A stretch of 64,000 bases of DNA, from assembly GCF_014645375.1 (NCBI RefSeq), contig NZ_BMLT01000012.1:1-64000 (forward strand), in the 5' to 3' direction. Source of the stretch: Marinobacterium nitratireducens (lineage in GTDB: Bacteria; Pseudomonadota; Gammaproteobacteria; Pseudomonadales; Balneatricaceae). Below are positions 9,390-19,600 of the stretch, in pieces; the stretch's first letter is position 1; the number at the start of each line of letters is the position of its first letter. Below the pieces are notes generated by a model. It ran no database searches. It had not been told where the DNA came from and saw only the letters and a program-made list of their open reading frames with translations. The position numbers and the translations under genes are program-made.

Positions 9390-11444
9390 TCACCAGATCC
9401 TCGTGCGTTTCTCGGGCGCTCTCCACATCGGATCATCGGCACCGATATCGAACGCCTCGAAAAACGCGTCCAGATTGACCAGAGGGCCCGTAGCCCGCAG
9501 CGGACTCAACGCATGGTAATCGGTTTTGGCCAGCTCCCGCACACGTTCCGGCCGCGCCTTCGACATCCACAGCTGCGCCCAGCCGATAAAGCAGCGTTGC
9601 TCGGGACTCAGACCATCGATATCAGCGGGCCGCCCCTGCTTCGCCATGGCGCGCTCGAGCGCGTTGTAGGCCAGGGTGATGCCGCCAAGGTCCGCAGTGT
9701 TCTCGCTGATGGTCAGGGCTCCGTCCTGCACCACGCCGGGCATGACTTCGTATTCGTTGAACTGGTCGATCAACTGACCGGTGCGGCGCTCGAACTCGGC
9801 GGCGTCCGCCGGTGTCCACCAGTCACGCAGATTGCCTGCGGCATCGAACAGGCGGCCCCGGGAATCGAAACCGTGGGTCATCTCGTGCCCGATGGCAGCG
9901 CCGATGGTGCAGTAGTTGACGGCGATATCGAGGTCGGGGTTGTAGAATGGCGGCTGCACGAAGGCGGCGGTCACCTCGATGGCGTTGTAGTTGCCCTGAT
10001 AGGCGGCGTTGACATCAACGGGCGTGGTTTTGCCGGGCACCGCGAAATGGTCGCGCCGTACCGGCTGCCCGAGCAGTTCCAGATTACGCCTGATGGTAAA
10101 TTCAAGCGTGCGCTGAACGTTACCGAGATAATCGTCCCTCGCCACCCTGACGCCGCTATAGTCGATCCAGTCGTCGGGGTAGCCGACGTCTACCTGCATC
10201 GCATCGAGCTTGGCGAGCGCCTCGCCGCGGGTCCGCTCGGTCAACCACGGATTGGTTGCCAGGCGCTCGCGAAACTCGTCCTTGATATGGCCGACCATCT
10301 CTTCGACCTCGACACGAGTGGACGCTGGAAAGTAGCGCTCGACGTAGAGTTGCGACAGCGGGTGGGCCAGCAACGCCCGCAGCTGTCCAATGACCTCCCG
10401 CTCCCGCGGCAGCGAGGCGTCGAGCCCCTTACGCTGACGAGAGAATGACTCGCTGGCTTCCCGGTAGGGCGTCGACAACAGATCCGCGCCGTTGCGAAGT
10501 ATTGTCGCCCGCTGCCAGGTCGCGATCTCGGACGCCGGGCGCTGCGTCAGCATCCGGTTGAGCGCCCCCAGGGCCCTGGGCTCCCTGACAATAAGCGTTT
10601 GCGGCGGCGTCAGACCCAGTGACCGCATCATGATCTCAAGGTCGATTGTGTTCAGCGCCGCATCGACCTCGTCAAAGTCTATCTTGTTGTAGAACGCCCT
10701 CGGATCCGCCGCCTGCAGCGGCGTCAGAGTTGCGTTGGCCAACGCGGTTTCGATATCCAGTACCGTGCGCGCACCGGCCCGTGCCTGCACTTCGCTGTCG
10801 CCCGCCAGCCGAAACAGCTCGGCGAGAAATCCGAGATAAAGATCACGTATCCCCTGCGCCGAGTCGTCAAAGTACTCATTGCGATTCAGGCCGAAGGTGC
10901 CGGGAGCCAGATAGAGCGCATTGATGTCGTTCTGCAGCAAATCAGGACCCACCGCCAGGTTGATCATCGACGAGCCGCCGAAGACCAGCTCGTGCCGGGC
11001 CACCAGTCGCGCCCTCGTAGCCGGTGCGGAGACGTCTGCGGCCATCATCAGGTCCTGCTCCAGTGGCTCCAGGCCAAGCGCATCCAGCCGATCGAGGTCC
11101 ATCGCCGAATTGTAGAAATCCCCCACCAGCTGGCCGGGACCTTCCGAGTCCGGCGACTGCGCCGCCTCGTGCACGATGGTCAGCAGTTTACGGTCGACCT
11201 CATTGGCTAGCAGGCTGAAGCCGCCAACCCCGCTCTGGTCGGCGGGTATTTGCGTGCGCTCCAGCCAGCCGCCGGCGGCGTAATGATAGAAGTCCTCGCG
11301 CGGATCGACGTCGCGATCCATGTTTTCCACCGAGAAACCCAGCGGCGCTTCGTTCTGCACCGACTCGCCGGTTTTGACGTCACCGCCGCCGCAACCCACC
11401 AGCCCCCCCAGTCCCAGGATGCCGATCATCGTTCGGATTCGCAT
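9390..11444 (-). CDS. M13 (neprilysin/PepO-type) zinc metallopeptidase, lipoprotein
   Basis: 684 residues, full length for bacterial M13 enzymes. The N-terminus is a lipoprotein signal (MRIRTMIGILGLGGLVGC). The zinc motif HEMTH (about 519) is followed by the third ligand in ENTADLGG (about 581). NAYY-type substrate-binding sequence is seen as NAAYQGNYN, and the C-terminus ends RTRIW in place of the usual CxVW. The family cleaves short peptides; this copy should act in the periplasm on the membrane surface. The first gene of a run of exported-protein genes on the same strand lies just upstream (11487-14086), but the intervening gaps do not prove an operon. Confidence 0.93.
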   Translation of the reverse strand: MRIRTMIGILGLGGLVGCGGGDVKTGESVQNEAPLGFSVENMDRDVDPREDFYHYAAGGWLERTQIPADQSGVGGFSLLANEVDRKLLTIVHEAAQSPDSEGPGQLVGDFYNSAMDLDRLDALGLEPLEQDLMMAADVSAPATRARLVARHELVFGGSSMINLAVGPDLLQNDINALYLAPGTFGLNRNEYFDDSAQGIRDLYLGFLAELFRLAGDSEVQARAGARTVLDIETALANATLTPLQAADPRAFYNKIDFDEVDAALNTIDLEIMMRSLGLTPPQTLIVREPRALGALNRMLTQRPASEIATWQRATILRNGADLLSTPYREASESFSRQRKGLDASLPREREVIGQLRALLAHPLSQLYVERYFPASTRVEVEEMVGHIKDEFRERLATNPWLTERTRGEALAKLDAMQVDVGYPDDWIDYSGVRVARDDYLGNVQRTLEFTIRRNLELLGQPVRRDHFAVPGKTTPVDVNAAYQGNYNAIEVTAAFVQPPFYNPDLDIAVNYCTIGAAIGHEMTHGFDSRGRLFDAAGNLRDWWTPADAAEFERRTGQLIDQFNEYEVMPGVVQDGALTISENTADLGGITLAYNALERAMAKQGRPADIDGLSPEQRCFIGWAQLWMSKARPERVRELAKTDYHALSPLRATGPLVNLDAFFEAFDIGADDPMWRAPEKRTRIW

Positions 11445-11486
11445 CTTTACCTCCGCCCCATCGATTCGACGCAGCCCTTAGGGCCG

Positions 11487-11963
11487 TCAGGATTCGTCCG
11501 CCGTCCTCGCTTGAAAATAGGAGCCGCCGCTGTCGGGCTCGGCAATCAGGCTGCTGACCTCACTGCAGAGCGCATCCCGATGATCGGCATGCTCGGCCAG
11601 CAGCACGCCGAACACCATGCCATAGTTACCAAGAAAGGCGCCGTTCCAGATGATGTGTTCTTTGTCGGTTAACTCACCCCAGTTCTCCGGCTGCAACTCC
11701 AGCATAGCATCGCGATATTTCTCCATATCGAGCTCCACATCTTCGCACAGGTCCACCGCCACGCTGTGATACGCCAGGTAGACCAGTTTCGAGGCGGCGT
11801 CCTCGGAGAAATGTCGCAACAGTGTCTCGTTGACGACCTCCCAGGCCGCGCCTTCATGCCCGGCAAAGGCGGCATCGTCCTGCTGAGTATCCCCGTCGTC
11901 CAAAGCGGCGGTGCTGCAACCGGCCAGCAGCAGCGCACCGATCCCGAATAGTACTGACTTCAT
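11487..11963 (-). CDS. Small lipoprotein of unknown function
   Basis: 158 residues with a clear lipoprotein signal: MKSVLFGIGALLLAGC, Cys at 16. The mature part is acidic and helical, with three further Cys residues possible for disulfides (LCEDVELD, ALCSEV). A Shine-Dalgarno-like GGAGGG lies just upstream. I do not recognise a family. It sits between the M13 peptidase gene and a His-rich small protein gene on the same strand. Confidence 0.7.
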   Translation of the reverse strand: MKSVLFGIGALLLAGCSTAALDDGDTQQDDAAFAGHEGAAWEVVNETLLRHFSEDAASKLVYLAYHSVAVDLCEDVELDMEKYRDAMLELQPENWGELTDKEHIIWNGAFLGNYGMVFGVLLAEHADHRDALCSEVSSLIAEPDSGGSYFQARTADES

Positions 11964-11975
11964 CGTTCTTCCCTC

Positions 11976-12395
11976 CTAATGGAATTCCCGCCGGGTCCAG
12001 CGTGCGCTGTAACCAGAACCCGCCTGGTAACACTGGCGCAAATTGCGGTAGCAGGTGACGCCGCGTTTCGGGTGCCACTGCTTGGGACGATTACTTCGAT
12101 GCCGGTCATCGTCGTGCCGATAGCGGTAGCTGCCATGGTAATGATGATCGCGATCTCCATGTCGGCCTTGCTCGTATCTGTGGCCGTAGCGGTGATCGTC
12201 CTGGTGTTTCTTTTTGTCCTTGCGATCCTTGTGCGCCTGTATCGCCATCGTGCCGATAATCACGGCGGTAATTGCGGCGGCGGCACCTGCCGCTTTCATG
12301 TTGTCGTCATCGTCGGACTCTGCCCGAACCGGCATCGCATTCAGGCTAGCGAGCACCAATGACACGGCTAGAATCGTACTGAGTAAAGTTCTCAT
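11976..12395 (-). CDS. Small exported His/Arg/Asp-rich protein
   Basis: 139 residues from the ATG at 12395, chosen because GGAGG lies 7 nt upstream. The signal peptide is MRTLLSTILAVSLVLASLNA. An alanine-rich hydrophobic segment (GAAAAITAVIIGTMA) is followed by a tail dominated by His, Arg, Asp, Lys and Tyr (HRYGHRYEQGRHGDRDHHYH) and two Cys residues near the end (CYRNLRQCY). The composition suggests metal or polyanion binding, but this is inference. No family was recognised. Confidence 0.65.
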   Translation of the reverse strand: MRTLLSTILAVSLVLASLNAMPVRAESDDDDNMKAAGAAAAITAVIIGTMAIQAHKDRKDKKKHQDDHRYGHRYEQGRHGDRDHHYHGSYRYRHDDDRHRSNRPKQWHPKRGVTCYRNLRQCYQAGSGYSARWTRREFH

Positions 12396-12460
12396 CTTTG
12401 ACCTCCGTTGAGTTCTGAGCGCCCCTCCTGGAGCCATCTCGAACAAGGGGTAACGCGGGC

Positions 12461-13015
12461 CTACTGAGCAGGGCTGCAAATACCGTTGGCCCCGCCCGGC
12501 GCCGTGTAGGACACATCCGCCGAACTGTCGGGCATCAGTGTCAGCGATATGGTCACGCCGTCTTGCTTGCCCTCGTAATAGGTATCGCTGAATTTTTTCA
12601 TATCGGTTTCGTTACCGTTGATATAGATCGGCCCGCCTTTGGCGATGTGGACGTCGATATCGCCGGGACAGCTGTAATTGAGCAGCGGAATACCGCCGGA
12701 CTGCTCTGAGCCCGCGGCAGGCTGGCAGATGCCATGGGCGCCCCCGGATCCTGTATAGGACACATTCGCAGTACCATCGACGTTCAGACTCAGCGAGATG
12801 GTGACGCCGCTGCCTGTGGCCTCGTAATAGGCGTCACTGAACTTTTTCGTTTCGGCTTCGCTGCCGTTGATGTAAATCGGACCACCTTCGTCAGTATGCA
12901 GCTCGATATCACCCGGACAGCTGTAGTTGAGTAAAGGGATACCCTCAGCCCGGGCACTCCCTGCCCATATCCAGCCAAGAGCGAACAGCAGAGCAAACAG
13001 CAACGTTTTTGTCAT
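12461..13015 (-). CDS. Secreted protein made of two tandem copies of one ~76-residue domain
   Basis: 184 residues from the ATG at 13015; signal peptide MTKTLLFALLFALGWIWAGSARA. The mature protein is two near-identical modules, each starting GIPLLNYSCPGDI, containing GGPIYINGxE and KKFSD.YYE, and ending GG(A)xGIC.PA. Each module has two Cys residues, probably one disulfide. The modules differ most in the middle (ATGSGVTISLSLNVDG versus EGKQDGVTISLTLMPDS), so the duplication is not recent. I do not recognise the domain. Its extracytoplasmic location is supported by the signal peptide. Confidence 0.72.
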   Translation of the reverse strand: MTKTLLFALLFALGWIWAGSARAEGIPLLNYSCPGDIELHTDEGGPIYINGSEAETKKFSDAYYEATGSGVTISLSLNVDGTANVSYTGSGGAHGICQPAAGSEQSGGIPLLNYSCPGDIDVHIAKGGPIYINGNETDMKKFSDTYYEGKQDGVTISLTLMPDSSADVSYTAPGGANGICSPAQ

Positions 13016-13117
13016 GGTCGTGTTCTCGATATCGGTCGATGGGGAATGGTGCCCCTGTAAGGGGGCCGCCGGTAGCGATGCAAAAAGGGTCTGTGCTTTC
13101 ACCCGGCTGTGCATGGT

Positions 13118-14086
13118 TCAGCCGCCGAACAGCAAAGCATCGGGGATTTCGTAGCGTTCGACCCCGCCGATCCGGATCAGCGTCAGGTCGCCGCTGCGCT
13201 CGAACGACAGGTCGAGGCCGGGATCGGTACCGACCGGCCGGCCTTCGCGAAAATCGAGATAGCGTTCGCCACCCGTTGGCAGCGTGATCCAGACGCTGGC
13301 GGTGCCATTTTCACCGCGGGATACCCGGAACGCACAGCTGCCGGTCGGCTGGCCAGCGGCCGTCGAGCAGGGCACGACACCGCTTGCCTGGCGGCCGTCG
13401 GCCCCCGGAGGCGCCGATTCGACCAGGTAGTGACCGTTGACCCAACCGGAGAAACGCTGCTCGTCTCCGGCCTCGATGCGGCACCAGCGGGACGTGCCGA
13501 CCATGGTGCAGCCGAGGTTGCGAACCCGGTCGCCATTGGCGAGCCCGCCGACGACCGGGTTGGCGGTGCCCGCGCCGGCACGCACGTTCAGCGTATCCCC
13601 GGCAGCGACATTCGCCACGGCCCAGTAGTCGGGGCCTCCTGCAAGACCGTCTGCATAATCGGCTGTGGGCTGGAGCTGCGCCAGTTCAGCATCGCCGATG
13701 CTGACCGACAGGCGAAAGTTCGCGGCCTCGTCGCGGCGGGCGGCACTGCGCATCAGGTACACCCGGATGCGATAGTCCCCATCCGCAGGCAGGACGCCTT
13801 CGTAGTGATTGCCCGCGTTGGAGCCGATATGGATGGCAGCAGGGTCATTGCCCTGCATCAGATTGAAATAATTGGCGTCGTTGCTGGTTTCAAGGGCGAT
13901 ACGGATCTGCTGGCCCGATTTGGCCCGAAGAAGATAATCCTTGATGGTATCGCCTGACAGCTTTCCTTCGATGACAGCGCCGCTGCTGCCTGTCGCGAAC
14001 TGAACCCGCTCTTCGACGATATCGGCGGCTGAGAGTGAATCACAGGCAAATATGGCAAGCAGGGCCAGAATGCGCACGGTTCTCAA
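13118..14086 (-). CDS. Exported protein with central SH3-like domain
   Basis: 322 residues. The signal peptide is MRTVRILALLAIFACDSLSA. Residues about 22-130 form a beta-rich region similar to inhibitor-like or pre-peptidase C-type folds (DYLLRAKSGQQIRIALE, YRIRVYLMR). Residues about 150-225 match a bacterial SH3b domain (LNVRAGAGTANPVVGGLANGDRV, WCRIE, GWVNGHYL). The C-terminal about 90 residues are beta-rich with no clear family. SH3b domains often bind cell-wall peptides, which fits periplasmic export. It is encoded upstream of the duplicated-domain gene on the same strand. Confidence 0.75.
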   Translation of the reverse strand: MRTVRILALLAIFACDSLSAADIVEERVQFATGSSGAVIEGKLSGDTIKDYLLRAKSGQQIRIALETSNDANYFNLMQGNDPAAIHIGSNAGNHYEGVLPADGDYRIRVYLMRSAARRDEAANFRLSVSIGDAELAQLQPTADYADGLAGGPDYWAVANVAAGDTLNVRAGAGTANPVVGGLANGDRVRNLGCTMVGTSRWCRIEAGDEQRFSGWVNGHYLVESAPPGADGRQASGVVPCSTAAGQPTGSCAFRVSRGENGTASVWITLPTGGERYLDFREGRPVGTDPGLDLSFERSGDLTLIRIGGVERYEIPDALLFGG

Positions 14087-14233
14087 GGCAGTAACTCCCT
14101 GTGTCGACTAAAGACTAAGGGACTGCTATCCGGATACACCCGAAACCCTCGGTGGATAAAAAGAAGCGTAGACGAGAATCCGGAGACCGCGCCTGGCCTT
14201 TCACATTCGCGTTTCGGGCAAATTCAAACAACA

Positions 14234-14893
14234 TCAATCCGGGTGAGCACCCATTTCCTCGGATTCGAGAATCTCCGTTTCGGCTTGCGCCGACTGCTCC
14301 CACTTCCCCACCGCATCCAGCCCCAGTATCTGATGCATGTAGGCTGTCGACACTTCGGACACCGCAATGCCGTAGGTCCGGAAGCGAAAAACAACGGGAG
14401 CGAACATGCAGTCTGCGATAGAAAATGCACCAAACAGCCAGGGACCTGCGTCCGCATAGCGCTGCCGGCATTGCGACCAGATCCGGTCGATTCTGGCGAT
14501 CTCCCTTTGCAGGGATTCGGTCAGCTCCACCTGTCGCCCAAGCGCGCGGCAGTTCATCGGCAACCGGTTTCGGACCTCGGGAAATCCCGAGTGCATTTCA
14601 GCACTGACCGCCCTTGCCTGCGCCCGCGCCTCAGTCCCCCGGGGCCAGCCCTTACCGTCCAGGTAACGCTCGGAGACGTATTCGCAGATCGCCAGCGAGT
14701 CCCAGACCGTCAGGTCGCCGTCCCGCAGCACCGGCACCTTGCCTGCCTCGCTGAAAGCGGCGATACGGGTAGCCGTATCGGGCAGGTCCAGCGGGATCCG
14801 CTCTTCGTCGAACTTGATACCGTGGTAGGACAACAGCAGCCAGGGGCGCAGCGACCAGGACGAATAGTTCTTGTTACCGATAATGAGTTCCAT
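14234..14893 (-). CDS. Glutathione S-transferase family protein
   Basis: 219 residues from ATG 14893, chosen for AAGGGG 5 nt upstream. The N-terminal thioredoxin-like domain (MELIIGNKNYSSWSLRPWLL) carries the Ser-rich active-site loop of Zeta/Beta-like GSTs, with KVPVLRDGDLTVWDSLAICEY as the glutathione-binding segment. The C-terminal helical domain follows. The enzyme class conjugates or isomerises using glutathione; the substrate cannot be predicted. It stands alone between divergent or unrelated genes. Confidence 0.88.
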   Translation of the reverse strand: MELIIGNKNYSSWSLRPWLLLSYHGIKFDEERIPLDLPDTATRIAAFSEAGKVPVLRDGDLTVWDSLAICEYVSERYLDGKGWPRGTEARAQARAVSAEMHSGFPEVRNRLPMNCRALGRQVELTESLQREIARIDRIWSQCRQRYADAGPWLFGAFSIADCMFAPVVFRFRTYGIAVSEVSTAYMHQILGLDAVGKWEQSAQAETEILESEEMGAHPD

Positions 14894-15102
14894 TATTACC
14901 CCTTGCAGCAAATGCCACGACCGCCATCAAGAATAGCCGATGACAGCTACCCGGGCCTGGCGATGTTCATGCCGATGTCATGGACTTGACGCCGTCAAAG
15001 CTGCTAGAACTGAATACTGTTCAGCCAGCGACACAAGACACCCTGGTTATGGCGCCGTGAGGCCCGAATTCGTTCCGCCCGCGAAACGAGGAAACATGGA
15101 AG

Positions 15103-16125
15103 ATGCGTAAACTGATCCTGACTCTTGCACTATCCCTCGGTTTTACGGCCATCGCCGCGAAAACCCCGTTCTGGGGCGATACCGAACCACTGCCACCGAA
15201 CACTCCGGCCGAGCAGATCGGCGACGGCCAGTTCACCTGGATACCCGACCTGGCACCGCACGGCCCCATTGCGGTGGTCGTCAGCCTCGACGAGCAGCGC
15301 GTCTATGCCTATCGCAATGGCGTCGAGATCGGTGTCAGCAGCGCCAGCACCGGCAAGCACGGACACGAAACCCCAACCGGCGTTTTCCAGACCCTGCAAA
15401 AAGACAAGGATCACCACTCGAGTACCTACAACAACGCGCCGATGCCCTACACCCAGCGTCTGACCTGGGATGGCATTTCCCTGCACGCCGGTGGCCTGCC
15501 CGGCTATCCCTCGTCCCACGGCTGCGTACACCTGCCGTCGGAATTCGCCCGACTGCTGTTCGAGGCCTCCCCCATGGGCATGACGGTCGTCATCGCCAAC
15601 GAGCACTCGGCGCCGCAGTCCGTCGCCCATCCCGGCATGCTGATGCCCGTAGACACACTTTCCGGCGAATCCCGCGAGAATACTGCGTTGAGTGATATGG
15701 AAATCGAACACTGGTCTCCGGAAAAATCGCCCGAAGGACCGATCAACATCGTCGTCAGCGGCACCAATCAGCGCGTTGTTGTACTGCGAAACGGTGTCGA
15801 GATAGGCCGGGCCCGCATCGAAGTCGTCAACCCGACGCTTGCGCTGGGTACCCATGTTTATGTAGCGGGCCACCATAACCCCGGCGATACGGTGCCCTGG
15901 CATGCCGTCGGGTTAATCGGTCACGAAACCGACGAAGACCATCAACTGGACGTCAGCAGTATCGAGCGTCTGCGCCTGCCGGAGCGTTTTACCGCCCGCC
16001 TCCTGCCTCTGATCGAATCAGGCACCACCTTGCTGATAACCGACGGGGCCATCTCGACCGACACCCACGCCGTCGAGATCCAGGTGGTCAATTCCGATCC
16101 TCCCCATGAGGACATCAGCTCCTGA
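15103..16125 (+). CDS. L,D-transpeptidase (YkuD) family protein with a second, Cys-less YkuD-like copy
   Basis: 340 residues with a signal peptide (MRKLILTLALSLGFTAIAA). Residues about 60-170 hold a YkuD domain (AVVVSLDEQRVYAYRNGVEIG, ETPTGVFQ). The active-site block is HAGGLPGYPSSHGCVHLP; the residue after SHGCV is His where Arg is usual. Residues about 205-320 repeat the start of the domain (INIVVSGTNQRVVVLRNGVEIG) but lack the Cys block, so the second copy looks non-catalytic. The family crosslinks peptidoglycan or attaches and removes proteins from it in the periplasm. GGAAG lies just upstream of the start. Confidence 0.85.
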   Translation: MRKLILTLALSLGFTAIAAKTPFWGDTEPLPPNTPAEQIGDGQFTWIPDLAPHGPIAVVVSLDEQRVYAYRNGVEIGVSSASTGKHGHETPTGVFQTLQKDKDHHSSTYNNAPMPYTQRLTWDGISLHAGGLPGYPSSHGCVHLPSEFARLLFEASPMGMTVVIANEHSAPQSVAHPGMLMPVDTLSGESRENTALSDMEIEHWSPEKSPEGPINIVVSGTNQRVVVLRNGVEIGRARIEVVNPTLALGTHVYVAGHHNPGDTVPWHAVGLIGHETDEDHQLDVSSIERLRLPERFTARLLPLIESGTTLLITDGAISTDTHAVEIQVVNSDPPHEDISS

Positions 16126-16162
16126 AGCGGGGCTCTGTCATAGGACCATTTCGCTTTTCACT

Positions 16163-16187
16163 CGGGCAGGCCGGAAACGGCCGCCCG
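16163..16187. terminator. Hairpin after the L,D-transpeptidase gene
   Basis: CGGGC-A-GGCC pairs with GGCC-GCCCG around a GGAAAC loop, with a one-base bulge. A short CTTTC follows on the + strand, so termination would be weak. It lies between convergent genes. Confidence 0.35.
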
Positions 16188-16221
16188 CTTTCACCGCACC
16201 CTGTTGCAGTCGACGGGGTCA

Positions 16222-16563
16222 CTACGGATCCTGATAGCCGCCGCAGGAGCATTCTGGGCTGCCCACGGGTCGTTTGAAGGTATAGGCCGCGGGCTCGTAG
16301 ATCAGCGCTTTGCGCGCTTCCTTTTCATTGCCGCCCGCCAGGCTGAACGGCAGCGACACCGCCCAGACCGTGGTGCCGATCAACGTGGCCACCAGCCCGG
16401 CCGGGCGGCAGATCAGTGTCTCGACCACCATATCGCAGGCATCGAGACGGTACGCCGCACCGCGCTCCTGCGCGCGTAACGGTAGAGAAGTGCTTATCCC
16501 CAGCAGCAGCACGACCAGCCACAGCGAGGGCTTGGGGCGTTTGCAAACGAAATGTTCCATCAT
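16222..16563 (-). CDS. Small exported protein of unknown function
   Basis: About 113 residues from the paired ATGs at 16563/16560. A basic N-terminus is followed by a hydrophobic segment (SLWLVVLLLGISTSLPLRAQ) that looks like a signal peptide. A second hydrophobic stretch (LVATLIGTTVWAVSLPFSLAGG) and a tail ending SPECSCGGYQDP follow. That pattern (short protein, membrane segment, KAL..EPAAYTFKRPVG) is seen in uncharacterised gammaproteobacterial proteins. No function can be assigned. Confidence 0.6.
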   Translation of the reverse strand: MMEHFVCKRPKPSLWLVVLLLGISTSLPLRAQERGAAYRLDACDMVVETLICRPAGLVATLIGTTVWAVSLPFSLAGGNEKEARKALIYEPAAYTFKRPVGSPECSCGGYQDP

Positions 16564-16652
16564 GGTCGAGGCCTTTGCTTGAAGGTATTGCCGGTAAGCC
16601 GCCCAACGGGGCCGGTATCGGAAAACTACCGACATGGCGGCTCAATCCTGAA

Positions 16653-19600
16653 TCACTCGATCTGGGCCAGCAACCCACGGATGGCATCGAGGTCGCAGTC
16701 ATCTTGACCGAGGCTGCACACATCCTCGAGCATGCTGCGCGCATCTTTGCCACGCCCCTGTTGCAGCCAGAGCCGGGCGAGGCAAAGCAGCGCACGCACC
16801 TCCTGAGCACGGGCGCCGGTACGCCTGCCGGTCTCGATAGCCCGCTCGAAACAGGCCTGTGCCAGCAGCTCATCGTCAGCTTTGGCCGCTTGCTGCAACA
16901 GCAGTTCGCCTTCCAGCCGCTCGACTTCGGAACGATACATCCACTCGCCGGTTGTGGCTATCGACTGCCGGGCATCATCGAGTACACGCAGACCCTCCCC
17001 CGGCTCTCCCGCCCGACCAAGGGCTTCGGCCAGCAGTGCAAGAAAGTGCGAACACCAGAGCTCTGCGCCGGTGTCGCGAAATGCCAGCAAGGCTGCGCGA
17101 ATCTCGGCGCTGCCGGCCCGGGCTCGCCCCTGCCGCGCGCGCGCGGCGCCCAGCAGCACCCGGGCCCAGGCCCCCCAGAACGGGTAGCCCTGCTCCCGGG
17201 CGAGTGCCGCGGCAGCGCCGGCGTGCTCGCATGCCCGGTCAGCGTCGTCGAGCTCGATATCGGTCTCTGCGACAAGCACCAGCGCGTAGTTTGTCACGTA
17301 GGATATGTTCAGCTCCCGTGCCAGTTGCAACGCTTCTTCGGCGCACTGACGCGCGGCTTCGCCGCAGCCGAGATGCGCCAGCACCCAAGCCAGATAACCC
17401 CGTGCAAAGACACCGGGATCGAGACCGTAGCGATAAAGGTGCGCCTGATGCTGCCCGCGGTCGTAGAGCGCCACCGCCTGCTCGAAATGGAGTCGGGCTG
17501 CCCTGGGATCACCGAGATTGAAGCAGCTGGATCCCATGGCCCGATGCGCCTCGAGCAACAATGACGGGTCCTGTCCGCGCCGTGCCAGCGCCAGCAGGCA
17601 TTCGGCATAATCACGACCGCTGTGCAATTGCCCTCTGACGTGGTGGAAATTACGCAGCCCGATCAGCACCGGAAACAGCTGATGCTCGGTGCCGGCACCA
17701 CCTTTGAGTTCAAGCGCACGACTGTAGTTGGTCCCGATATCGGGGGCAGCATATCCCTGGGCCGCTATGAGCGCCGGGCCGAAGTCGAGGCGGATGGCGA
17801 ACTCGATGCCGTCGCGTTCGCCACTAGGGGGCAGTTTATCCAGCAGCTTCAGCGCCGACCCGAAGTGACCGACGGCTTCCGGGACAGACGACTGCAGCAT
17901 CGCCTGCCGTCCGGCGCGGTGCAGATACTCGACTGCCTTGTCGAGGTTGCCGCTGCGGCTGTAGTGGTGCGCCAGTTCCTTGCAGTGCGCGTCGATATGT
18001 CCGTCGAAAAGGCTTTCGATCGCCCGCCCGATGCGCTCGTGAAGTTCGCCCCGCCGTTCACGCAGCATGGAGTTGTAGGCTACTTCCTGGGTCAGGGCAT
18101 GCTTGAAGCTGAATTCGACCTCGGGAAACGCCGCGCGCTCATAGAGAAACTCGCCGCTTTGAAGACGGTTCAGCTGCTGACGCAGGCGTTGTTCCGGCAA
18201 CCCCACCACCTGCAATACCAGGCTCCAGGGAAACTCCTTGCCGATCACCGCCAGGGTCTGCAACAGCGACTTTTCATCGGACGCAAGACGGTCCATGCGC
18301 GCGCAGAGCACACCCTGAACCGTGGTCGGGATACTCAGGGATGCCAGCTCACAGACCAGGCGGTAGTGTCCGATGCGGCCCTCGAGTACCTGTTCCTCAA
18401 CCAGAGTTTGCACTACCTCCTCGAGAAAAAACGGATTGCCCTGTGTCTGCGCCTGTATTCTTGGCTTGAGTGGCGCCAGCGACGCATCGGTGCCCAACAG
18501 GGATTCGAGCATCTCGGCGGCTTCCCCCCGATCCAGCGCCTGCAGACGAATGTGCGCATAATGGACATCCGCCGGCCAGCGGTGGCGATATTCCGGTCGG
18601 TGGTTCAGCAATAGCAGAATGGGCGACGACTCCATCGCTTCGGCGAGGACGTCCAGAAACGTCTGGGTTTCGCCATCCAGCCACTGCAGGTCCTCGAATA
18701 TCAGCACCAGCGGCTGCCTTGAACTCTCCTGCAGCAGTAGTTTCCGAATCGTTCCGAGGGTTCGTCGGCGCCGGGTCTGCGCATCCTGCTGCGACAGCTC
18801 CGAGCCGGGTTCTGCAATACCCAGCAAATAGCAGAGATACGGGAGGTGCGACCCGGTTGCCAATCCCAAAGCTTCCAGTCTGGACTCGATACGCTGGCGG
18901 CGCCGGGCCTCGTCATCCTCGGGGCCGAACTGCAGATACTGTTTCAGCAATTCGATCAGGGGCAGATAGGCAAAGGCCTTGCCGTGGGATACCGAAAAGG
19001 TTTCCAGTACCCGGCAGCCTCGTTGCGCCCGCCGCTTGAACTGCAGAAAAAGGCGCGACTTGCCAACGCCCGGTTCGCCAGTCACGGCAACGATACGGCC
19101 GTTTCCCGCTTCGACCTGCTGCAGTTCCGCCTCCAGCTGAGCCAGCTCCGGCCGGCGACCGACGAAACGCGCAAGACCGCGCCGTTCTGCCAGCTGCAAC
19201 CGGGTATGCAGAGGACCGTTCCCGAGCACTTCATAAGCGTTGACCGCACAGCTCATACCCTTGACCACCTGAGGGCCGAGCTCACGGAACTCGAAGTACC
19301 CCTGAACCAGACGGAAGGTCGCTTCGCTGACGACGATACTGCCGGCCGGCGCCAGGCTTTCCATACGTGACGCCAGATGAATCGATGGCCCCACGGGATC
19401 GTAGTCGACCTGAAGGTCTTCGGTGCGCACCGACCGAACCACGACCTCCCCGGTATTGGCGCCGACGCGGATTTGCAGTGCAATCCCCTGCTCGGTCCGG
19501 ATACGCCCGGCGTATTGCTGCATCGCCTGCTGCATCCGAAGCGCGGCGAAAAGCGCACGCTGCGGATGATCCTCGTGGCCAATCGGGGCCCCGAAAAGCG

